This document shows, in pieces, positions 38,469 through 44,552 of a stretch of DNA of 46,636 nucleotides. Made by a program: the position numbers and the translations under genes. Numbering within the stretch: position 1 is the first letter of the stretch; every line of letters begins with the position of its first letter. The stretch comes from a virus. Below the pieces are notes generated by a model. It was not told the origin of the DNA, did no database searches, and saw only the letters and a program-made list of their open reading frames with translations. The DNA lies in IMG/VR virus record IMGVR_UViG_3300032032_000005, positions 1 to 46,636 of that record; one strand, 5' to 3'.

Positions 38469-39374
38469 TTACGCTCCGGGTGTACCAAAAACACCACGCC
38501 AGTCAGAAACACCAAAGCTGTAACGCTCCCGTGCCTTAAAACGCATGTTTCCAGTATCAAAATCACCCTCCATCGCGGTACGGATCGGCGTACGCTGAAA
38601 CAGCTTAAAGCCGTTTGGCGCATCCGTTTTAATGAAAAACGCATCCGTATCAGTCAAGAAGTGATTGACATAAGCCCCTTCGGGTAACATCCCCATTGCT
38701 TTCATGGCGTTAATATCATTATCCGCCGTTCCTGCACGTAGGGTTGAGTTAAGCACCCGCTCGGATATAAATTGCAGTTCCTTTGGAATGAGCAATTTCA
38801 TTCCACGAACCGCAACTTTCAATCCGCGCTCATCCGTCAATCCGGCAATATCAATCAACATCTGCTCAAGAGAGGTTTCGTTGAGATCCGCTGCGGTAGA
38901 CAGCACATTACGCTGATTACCGGTAAGCGACGGATGTGAAGACGAGCAAAGAGCCGCGCCATCCCCAATGGGATAAGAAGTGTCAAAAGCATTGTTCAAC
39001 ACCGCAGCAGCTTTAACCTGCTTCGTTTGCGACATTGAACGTGCTAAAGCGCGGGTATACCGAGAAGCCAAACGATCATACAGGTTATCTTCGATCGCTT
39101 CTTCCGTAATGCTGAACGCAAGCGCAATGGTGTCATGCGTATAACGAGCAGTATATGTTTCCTGCGCGTCATCGAATGAAATTGCACTGCCTTCACCTTT
39201 TACCGGAGCCGTTCCGAAACCGGCAAGCATTACTTCCTCTTCAAATGCACGATCTGAAGACTCTTCTTCGTAGATTGCGGTATGTTCTTTGTCATACCGG
39301 TCATATTCAAGCCCGAACAAGGCATTAAGGCCGGGTTCAAGCTCTTTCGCGAGTTGTGCGCGAGAAATAGCCAT
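38469..39374 (-). CDS. Major capsid protein (HK97 fold)
   Basis: A 301-residue protein with the strongest ribosome site in the region (AGGAGGG). LNALFGLEYDRYDKEHTAIY, AFEEEVMLAGFGTAPVKGEG, EEAIEDNLYDRLASRYTRAL and ARSMSQTKQVKAAAVLNNAF are typical of a major head protein group related to Mu gpT-like HK97-fold capsids. VAVRGMKLLIPKELQFISER forms the A-domain spine strand and helix, and YSFGVSDWRGVFG is the C-terminal strand. No long N-terminal delta domain, so assembly relies on the separate scaffold gene upstream. Confidence 0.9.
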   Translation of the reverse strand: MAISRAQLAKELEPGLNALFGLEYDRYDKEHTAIYEEESSDRAFEEEVMLAGFGTAPVKGEGSAISFDDAQETYTARYTHDTIALAFSITEEAIEDNLYDRLASRYTRALARSMSQTKQVKAAAVLNNAFDTSYPIGDGAALCSSSHPSLTGNQRNVLSTAADLNETSLEQMLIDIAGLTDERGLKVAVRGMKLLIPKELQFISERVLNSTLRAGTADNDINAMKAMGMLPEGAYVNHFLTDTDAFFIKTDAPNGFKLFQRTPIRTAMEGDFDTGNMRFKARERYSFGVSDWRGVFGTPGA

Positions 39375-39385
39375 GTCAAACCCTC

Positions 39386-40030
39386 CTAAACGCCCGTTGT
39401 CGAAGGTGTACCAGCAGCAATACTCCCTTCCGGGGAGTTAAAGCTGTTGTTCAACCTTACGATGGCCTTGATTCCTGCCGCAGAAAAATCTGCATCAGAA
39501 TCATCTTCTACCCAACCCATAATCCTCAAATGGAGGGCTGCGGTAGTGGCGATGGTGCTGATTGCAAGTGCTGCGGAGGAACGACCTGTGTTAGTGGACC
39601 CACTGGTACCACTGCTAAAGTTTGCATTAGCAAAGACAGCCGCTCTTGCTGTGGCTTTATTTGTCCACGACGCATCCGTTCCAATTACGAATAACTGGTT
39701 TGGATCGTCAGCGACAAAAGCCTTTACAGGATAGTTACTGTCCGCCCCGGAACCGGGCCAATAATTTGACCAAACGGTTTTCGAGGTAGTGCTAGATACA
39801 TACTCACACCCTACAAAAGCGCCGACTAAGCTCACCGACCCACCAGCCGCAGCGCCTACCAGTGAAATATACCCCGTAGAAAGGGGAATAACTGGAGAGC
39901 CGTGGTAAATGGCAGTAGTGTTGCCGTTGGCAATTTCATAAGGCGTGTAGCCTGTGATACCCGTGGAGTTAGTGCTCTGACCTAATTTAGCAATGGGTTG
40001 TAGACCCATCGCAGAATAAGTATTAGCCAT
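39386..40030 (-). CDS. Virion protein, probable capsid decoration/cement protein
   Basis: A 214-residue protein directly upstream of the major capsid gene, with a strong AGGAG site. N-terminus NTYSAMGLQPIAKLGQST, Gly-rich strands (YHGSPVIPLSTGYISLVGAA), a small hydrophobic core and a C-terminal HLRIMGWVEDDSDADFSAAG. The MGL-P--KLG start occurs in head proteins of marine phages next to the capsid gene. Probably a decoration or capsid-stabilising protein. Confidence 0.7.
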   Translation of the reverse strand: MANTYSAMGLQPIAKLGQSTNSTGITGYTPYEIANGNTTAIYHGSPVIPLSTGYISLVGAAAGGSVSLVGAFVGCEYVSSTTSKTVWSNYWPGSGADSNYPVKAFVADDPNQLFVIGTDASWTNKATARAAVFANANFSSGTSGSTNTGRSSAALAISTIATTAALHLRIMGWVEDDSDADFSAAGIKAIVRLNNSFNSPEGSIAAGTPSTTGV

Positions 40031-40056
40031 TGGTTCTTACTCCTAAAGGGAGCAGT

Positions 40057-40548
40057 TCACGATTTCCGTGGACCGCCAAAAGTTACACGAGTTTGACGAT
40101 TTGGTTTATCAATCGTCATGGTTGAATGAGCATTCTCGCGCATCATGTCGTGGTCAACCGCGTCCATCAAGTCTTGGCTTTTAGCCGCAAAATAATCAGT
40201 ACGCTCCTGCACTGTTTCCAGTGGAATCCTCGCGAGAATTAATCCACCAACGCCAAACACACCTTCATAACGACCTGACTCCATAACTGGAGCTTCAAAC
40301 TCGGGATATTCATCTTTTCGAACAAATTCATAGCCTTCACGAAGACGTGCTGAAATGTTTTGACGATCATCAAAACCACGTACTTCGGCTCTTATCCAAC
40401 GATGTTTATACCCGTCTGGTGCAGGTGGTGCATCCAACATGGTGGGGGGTGCCCACGGCCTACGCTGTGCCGTTTCTGCCCGGTTCTGTTTTGCGCGAGG
40501 AGAACGATCAATGCCTTCGAAGCGGTCTGTCTCTACTTCTTTAGTCAT
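40057..40548 (-). CDS. Capsid-region hypothetical protein
   Basis: A 163-residue charged protein. RRPWAPPTMLDAPPAPDGYK, HRWIRAEVRGFDDRQNISAR and YEFVRKDEYPEFEAPVMESG are followed by VGGLILARIPLETVQERTDY and a helical C-terminus. The HRWIR and R-GYEFV elements are typical of a conserved protein found between scaffold and capsid genes in virioplankton. Might be a head-assembly cofactor. Confidence 0.7.
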   Translation of the reverse strand: MTKEVETDRFEGIDRSPRAKQNRAETAQRRPWAPPTMLDAPPAPDGYKHRWIRAEVRGFDDRQNISARLREGYEFVRKDEYPEFEAPVMESGRYEGVFGVGGLILARIPLETVQERTDYFAAKSQDLMDAVDHDMMRENAHSTMTIDKPNRQTRVTFGGPRKS

Positions 40549-40554
40549 TTCCTA

Positions 40555-41487
40555 CTACCTCACGTATTTCGCGTATTCTTCAAGCGGCACACCCAATTTT
40601 TTAGCAATAGATACTTGGCTAGGGGTGAGTCTAACCTTTGTCTTTCCGCGCCCTGACGAAGAAGAACGGGATACTCCAGCGACCGTCTGGGCGGTTCGTT
40701 TACTGGCCCCATTAAATTTTTGCGGAAACTCTGTCTGTATCCGCTCATCAAGCTCACTATAGTAGTCCTCACTCTGCGGGTCAAATCCTTCGCTTTCCAC
40801 CATTTTTTTGTGGATACCAAAGGCCGCAAAGGTCATAGCCTCATCCTGCCCAAACCATTCATTACGAGACGCCCATTCTACGGCTTTCGGGTCCGTGGGG
40901 GGCGCTTGTGGAACGGGCTGTTGAGCATAATTTGCTTGGTTTTGCTGCGCTAATTGTTGAGCATACGCAGCTTCCTGTGCGGACTGTTGCTCTTGTTGAG
41001 CTTTAGCCTGCTCATAACGATCTTGTGCAACCGCCAACTGGGTCATGGCTTTTTGAGCCGCTACGGTAGCGTCCACATCCCCTAGCTCTACCGCTTTTCG
41101 TAAGTCCCCTTCGGCCTGCTGCTGTTCCGCAGTGATGCGACTACCGTATTCAGACACATAGCCTTGATCCAACTGCTGCATACGCAATTTAAGATCATTT
41201 GATTCGGTTTGAACATTTTGGGCGTATTTTAAAGCCTCTTCTCGTTGCCTTTCGGCTTCCCGCATTTTCTTTGTTAAACGATCAATGCGTTTTTGAACCG
41301 TAGTGGTGTACTCTTCTTGCTCGGTTTTTTCTTCAACGTCCCGAACTTCAATAACTTCAGCGTCACTGACCTCCTCCCCCACCACAGGACTTTCAAGAGA
41401 CACTTCCACATCCGGTGCGTCTACATCAAAGTCAAGGGGAACTTGGTTATCCGTCTTCTCTGCTACTGTTTGTTGTGCTTCTGCCAT
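40555..41487 (-). CDS. Capsid scaffold-like protein
   Basis: A 310-residue protein with an acidic N-terminus (VDAPDVEVSLESPVVGEEVS), a long coiled coil at about 60-130 (RIDRLTKKMREAERQREEAL), a Gln/Ala-rich stretch (QQNQANYAQQPVPQAPP) and a basic C-terminus (RSSSSGRGKTKVRLTPSQVS). This order - acidic, coiled coil, basic tail - is the usual plan of phage scaffolding proteins, whose basic tail binds capsid protein. Its place just upstream of the capsid genes agrees. Confidence 0.82.
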   Translation of the reverse strand: MAEAQQTVAEKTDNQVPLDFDVDAPDVEVSLESPVVGEEVSDAEVIEVRDVEEKTEQEEYTTTVQKRIDRLTKKMREAERQREEALKYAQNVQTESNDLKLRMQQLDQGYVSEYGSRITAEQQQAEGDLRKAVELGDVDATVAAQKAMTQLAVAQDRYEQAKAQQEQQSAQEAAYAQQLAQQNQANYAQQPVPQAPPTDPKAVEWASRNEWFGQDEAMTFAAFGIHKKMVESEGFDPQSEDYYSELDERIQTEFPQKFNGASKRTAQTVAGVSRSSSSGRGKTKVRLTPSQVSIAKKLGVPLEEYAKYVR

Positions 41488-41499
41488 AGCTGCTCTCTT

Positions 41500-41919
41500 T
41501 TAGATATTAATAATGTCATCGGGGTCAAGAATAGTGGCTAAAACCTCATCATCATTAATGATGCGGACCTCGCCTCCCTCTATTCGAAGTCTGGACCCTG
41601 CGTACCTAGCAATAATGATCCAGTCCTTTTCCTTACACCAAGCCCCGTCAGGAAATTTTTCCGTATCCTTATAAGCTAAGGGGCCTTGTTTTATGACATA
41701 GGAAACAACCGTTTGTATTTGACCTTCTTCAAGGGTTTTGTCCGGTAGGTGAATACCTCCGTCGGTCGTACCTTTTCCCCGATAGGGGAGAATCAGCAGT
41801 CTCCAACCCGTAGGGTTGGGCATTCTTTCCAAAAGCGTATTATCAAGAAGAGTTGGGTCCAGTACACGCCCCTCTTCTTTAACGTACAGATTTTCTACCT
41901 TTTGAGCAGCTTCAGTCAT
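41500..41919 (-). CDS. GroES-like co-chaperonin (Cpn10)
   Basis: A 139-residue protein with an N-terminal extension of about 35 residues, then NPTGWRLLILPYRGKGTTDG, a mobile-loop-like GGIHLPDKTLEEGQ, QTVVSYVIKQGPLAYKD, WCKEKDWIIIARYAGSRLRI and a terminal EVRIINDDEVLATILDP. This is the Cpn10 fold; the mobile loop with GGI-L would dock on host GroEL. It probably replaces host GroES in folding the capsid protein, like T4 gp31. AGGAG before the ATG and an 8-bp overlap with the upstream gene. Confidence 0.88.
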   Translation of the reverse strand: MTEAAQKVENLYVKEEGRVLDPTLLDNTLLERMPNPTGWRLLILPYRGKGTTDGGIHLPDKTLEEGQIQTVVSYVIKQGPLAYKDTEKFPDGAWCKEKDWIIIARYAGSRLRIEGGEVRIINDDEVLATILDPDDIINI

Positions 41920-42109
41920 CCAATTGCTCCTGTTTTTCTAGCAGGCCCGAGAGTTCCTGTAAAATATAATTAAGGGCGTTTAACTCACCCATTAGTTCTC
42001 GATATTGTTCGATGGACTTTATACCATTATTTTCCAAAACATCCAGTACAATCGTCTTTCGTTCCTTAATCGTCCGTTGTATGAACTGAACAATCTCAAA
42101 GGAATCCAT
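41912..42109 (-). CDS. Small helical protein
   Basis: A 65-residue protein, MDSFEIVQFIQRTIKERKTI, then LDVLENNGIKSIEQYRELMG and ALNYILQELSGLLEKQEQLD. Helical with heptad-like leucines, overlapping GroES by 8 bp. The ribosome site GAGGG lies in the last codons of the 36-residue gene upstream. Function unknown; could bind capsid or scaffold. Confidence 0.65.
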   Translation of the reverse strand: MDSFEIVQFIQRTIKERKTIVLDVLENNGIKSIEQYRELMGELNALNYILQELSGLLEKQEQLDD

Positions 42110-42115
42110 ATAGCT

Positions 42116-42226
42116 TCAACCCTCTCTGCTATGCGTTGATTTTTCAAGCAATTCAAGTAACCGCAAAATTAGCGCAATAATTTCCTGATCCTCTTCCGTG
42201 TCCAGTTCAACCCTAATTTTAGCCAT
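42116..42226 (-). CDS. 36-residue protein
   Basis: Reads MAKIRVELDTEEDQEIIALI, then LRLLELLEKSTHSREG. A short strand followed by an amphipathic Leu-rich helix, fitting exactly between the 2OG oxygenase and the next gene with coupled translation. No strong ribosome site. Supported by gap filling and by codon-like composition only. Confidence 0.45.
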   Translation of the reverse strand: MAKIRVELDTEEDQEIIALILRLLELLEKSTHSREG

Positions 42227-42243
42227 TTGGTTTCTTGACTAAA

Positions 42244-42897
42244 CTAATCCTCTCTTTTTACCCCTAAAGACATATTAGCGGAGAAGGACCGGCGCTCCCC
42301 TTCACCATAAAAAGGGTATGCCGCATGAAATAAATAAGAAGGGAAAACATAAAGGTCGCCTACTTCAGGTTTAAGGCATAAGTTACCGGGACAACACACC
42401 AACGAAGTGCCGTAAATAAAGTCCAAATATCCTTCCGTCGCTTGTTTATCAATATGCTTGCTGTTGCTATCGGAAATGGTTTCGGGAACCTTTAGGTACA
42501 GTACACAAGAATAACTCCCGCTTGTGTGCATGTGCGTTGGATTATAGTCGTTCTCAAAAGCGCGAACAAACCAGCTTTTATGGACCACTAAACTTTCCGG
42601 AATTTCAGTTTGTTCTTCGTTACGCTCCTGAATACAATGGTCATACAAACCTTTGGTAAGTATGTACAGAAGATTTCCGAAATTGGGCACCTTCTCAAGA
42701 TCACAAGACCATTCTTCCCGTACGTGGCCTACTAAATCTTTGGAAAGGTTTAATTCTTCCCGACCATCCGTTTCCAAAATTTCATCGCAATGCAAATTAA
42801 GCGCATCCAACATAGCGGGAGGAACCGTTGCTTTTACAAGACGAGGTCCAAACGGTGTTAATACCGTGGCTTTGATTTGCTGTTCGTTCATTTTCAT
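42244..42897 (-). CDS. 2OG-Fe(II) oxygenase
   Basis: A 217-residue protein of the phage 2OG-Fe(II) oxygenase type (2OG-FeII_Oxy_5/TIGR02466-like). NPTHMHTSGSYSCVLYLKVP has the metal His122 or His124, GDLYVFPSYLFHAAYPF gives His191, and ERRSFSANMS the Arg that binds 2-oxoglutarate. N-terminal FGPRLVKATV is the typical entry strand. Such oxygenases hydroxylate proteins or nucleic acid bases; the target in phages is unknown. It lies between lysis and capsid genes, so a late function is likely. Confidence 0.88.
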   Translation of the reverse strand: MKMNEQQIKATVLTPFGPRLVKATVPPAMLDALNLHCDEILETDGREELNLSKDLVGHVREEWSCDLEKVPNFGNLLYILTKGLYDHCIQERNEEQTEIPESLVVHKSWFVRAFENDYNPTHMHTSGSYSCVLYLKVPETISDSNSKHIDKQATEGYLDFIYGTSLVCCPGNLCLKPEVGDLYVFPSYLFHAAYPFYGEGERRSFSANMSLGVKRED

Positions 42898-42904
42898 TTA
42901 TGCT

Positions 42905-43162
42905 TTACGCGCCTTTATCGGTCCTCGACTTTTCTTTTGAGCCGCTCGACGAACCAAACCAAAAGCTCATGACACTCGTCATTGATGACGTGAGGCTTCC
43001 AACGATGATCAACAAGACGGGCGTCATACTGTCTGATGTTTCGACATCTCCGACGACAATAATGTAAACCAATGCTGCATAGGAGCAAATAAAAAGCGTA
43101 CTCAACAGCAGTTGCGGGACCAAACTCCCGTTATTCATCATTGGTTTCGTTTCGTTTGGCAT
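42905..43162 (-). CDS. Two-TM holin-like protein of the lysis cassette
   Basis: An 85-residue protein with two hydrophobic helices (about 17-38 LLLSTLFICSYAALVYIIVV; 47-66 VLLIIVGSLTSSMTSVMSFW), then FGSSSGSKEKSRTDKG. The SFWFGSSSGSKEK tail is common in phage holin-like proteins. Placement right after the spanins makes it the best holin candidate. The ATG at 43162 overlaps the o-spanin gene by 32 bp; ATGs at 43141 and 43138, near its stop, are alternatives. Confidence 0.7.
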   Translation of the reverse strand: MPNETKPMMNNGSLVPQLLLSTLFICSYAALVYIIVVGDVETSDSMTPVLLIIVGSLTSSMTSVMSFWFGSSSGSKEKSRTDKGA

Positions 43163-43463
43163 TATGTCTGTGAATACAATTTTTGTAATGCACCGTCCGG
43201 CTATGGCTCTGGCGCAACGCTTTCTCCATGATCACGCCGTTTTTTGCTAACGATTTATAGTCGTCGCCCGTCAGCGCCATATATTGTCGCTCGTGGATTC
43301 CGGCGACGGCGTGCCATCTTACCGGCTCCAAAATTCCGGGCGTATACGCCGGGGGGGCCTCACAGGCAACCTCACTCGCTAAAAACTTCCTGAAGTAATT
43401 GTTGCCTAGCGTGGAACACGCGCTCAGTTGCGACAGTAGCACGATCAGCAAAATCGATTGCAT
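43131..43463 (-). CDS. Rz1: o-spanin (Rz1-like outer-membrane lipoprotein)
   Basis: A 110-residue lipoprotein beginning MQSILLIVLLSQLSACSTLG: a short signal peptide with a perfect lipobox LSAC (lipidated Cys16). It starts inside the i-spanin gene in another frame (43372-43463 overlap) and extends beyond it. It contains four further cysteines in the mature part and a C-terminal basic segment. Anchored in the outer membrane, it contacts the i-spanin to fuse membranes at lysis. The frame is open further upstream to 43697, but that part is only the shadow of the i-spanin. Confidence 0.88.
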   Translation of the reverse strand: MQSILLIVLLSQLSACSTLGNNYFRKFLASEVACEAPPAYTPGILEPVRWHAVAGIHERQYMALTGDDYKSLAKNGVIMEKALRQSHSRTVHYKNCIHRHNAKRNETNDE

Positions 43464-43746
43464 TAGTTTGCAACTCAGAGTCCCAATCCAATTTTTGCAA
43501 TTCTTCAAAAGAATTAAACTCCGACTCGATGGATTCCATCCGCTCCCGAAGCGCGGCGAGTTCTTCGAGTGCAACGTTGTGCTGTTCTGCTTCGAAGCTA
43601 TCACGTTCCGAGTACGCTTCTGCTGTCGCCTTGTTTCCAGCTTCCGCGATGACCGATTTTTTCCACTGAACATAGGCAAGTGTCGCCGCTCCAGCAAAAG
43701 CGGTGAACAGAAGCACCAGCAAAGCTATTTTCTGAAGCCCAAACAT
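43372..43746 (-). CDS. Rz: i-spanin (Rz-like)
   Basis: A 124-residue protein: N-terminal transmembrane segment (IALLVLLFTAFAGAATLAYV), then a long periplasmic coiled coil (NVALEELAALRERMESIESE), ending QQLLQEVFSE. It begins 3 nt after the endolysin stop and contains the start of the o-spanin in a shifted frame, the classic Rz/Rz1 overlapping arrangement. Size matches typical i-spanins. Confidence 0.85.
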   Translation of the reverse strand: MFGLQKIALLVLLFTAFAGAATLAYVQWKKSVIAEAGNKATAEAYSERDSFEAEQHNVALEELAALRERMESIESEFNSFEELQKLDWDSELQTNAIDFADRATVATERVFHARQQLLQEVFSE

Positions 43747-43749
43747 CTG

Positions 43750-44151
43750 TCAATACGACCATAACCAAGGCCGCATGTTGTTTGTTTCAGAGGCTGTCAA
43801 ATCGTCGAGATGAATGAATCGCCCGGACCCTTTTTGAGCTATTCCGATTCCCGAAAAACTCATGCTCATGGCGATCTTCAACAGAGCATGTGCATCATCG
43901 CGCGAAACCCCAAAATCTATCGCTTTGCCGCTCGTGTGCGGCCCGCTGGCTCCCGTGGACGACACATTGCTGTTGTGCTCTGGGCATCGATACCCACTAG
44001 TGACTCGCAGGGGCTTTCCGAAATTATCGCGCAAGCGGTCAATCCGATCTAAAAACTCCGCATCCATCGGGCAGGCGGAATTACAGAACCGCCCACACCG
44101 GCATTGGAGTTCCTCCTTGCTGAAAAATTGTCCGTGGTCAACAATAGCCAT
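43750..44151 (-). CDS. Endolysin, peptidase M15 (D-Ala-D-Ala-type)
   Basis: A 133-residue protein of the Peptidase_M15 family: SGYRCPEHN (52-60), GPHTSGKAIDF with zinc ligands His72 and Asp79, and FIHLDD with His114 and Asp116. A Cys-rich N-terminus (CRCGRFCNSAC, 17-27) may bind zinc, as seen in relatives. It cuts the peptidoglycan peptide. GAGG precedes the ATG. No signal peptide, so release needs a holin. Confidence 0.92.
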   Translation of the reverse strand: MAIVDHGQFFSKEELQCRCGRFCNSACPMDAEFLDRIDRLRDNFGKPLRVTSGYRCPEHNSNVSSTGASGPHTSGKAIDFGVSRDDAHALLKIAMSMSFSGIGIAQKGSGRFIHLDDLTASETNNMRPWLWSY

Positions 44152-44186
44152 ATTGGTTCCTCACTGCGCTCCCGATAGCTAGAGTA

Positions 44187-44348
44187 TCAGGTGCGCTTCC
44201 TCTTTCGTGACGTATCTGTTTTTCCACGACGTTTATCGGCATTCCGCATCGCGATGGCTATCGCCTGACTCTGTGGATAACCTTCGTCCATCAGCCGCCT
44301 GATGTTTTCGCTGATGACCTGATCACTGGAGCCCCGTTTAAGCGGCAT
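44187..44348 (-). CDS. 53-residue basic protein (DUF6496-like)
   Basis: Reads [39 protein letters not shown], then a very basic tail ([14 protein letters not shown]). The PLKRGSS--VIS-NI--LM--G-PQ-QAIAIA pattern is a family I remember in phages and marine bacteria as DUF6496. The first ATG follows the upstream stop by two bases, suggesting coupled translation. Unknown role; the basic tail suggests nucleic-acid contact. Confidence 0.7.
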   Translation of the reverse strand: MPLKRGSSDQVISENIRRLMDEGYPQSQAIAIAMRNADKRRGKTDTSRKRKRT

Positions 44349-44350
44349 GT

Positions 44351-44551
44351 CTAGGCCAGCGTGAAGCGACCGCCTCGTTGGGCAGCACCCATACCACGTT
44401 TTTGGCCTACCGTGATTTTAGCTTTCCCGATATTCGGCGTTTTTTCTTTAGTGGCCTTGGCATAAGGAATACTACCCTGACCTTGAATAACCGCCTTGTT
44501 TTGCGGTTTTGGCGCTTCTACCGGACCACTAATAATTTTTACTGCACCCAT
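44351..44551 (-). CDS. Small basic protein next to portal
   Basis: A 66-residue protein, [20 protein letters not shown], then [20 protein letters not shown] and [19 protein letters not shown] stands 7 nt before the ATG. Lys/Gly-rich with low order; perhaps a head or DNA-contact protein. No family known. Confidence 0.65.
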   Translation of the reverse strand: MGAVKIISGPVEAPKPQNKAVIQGQGSIPYAKATKEKTPNIGKAKITVGQKRGMGAAQRGGRFTLA

Positions 44552-44552
44552 G

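Noticed and set aside
43464-43697. N-terminal extension of the o-spanin frame to 43697
   Set aside because: The extension is the shifted-frame shadow of the i-spanin; a clear signal peptide with lipobox begins at the internal ATG 43463.
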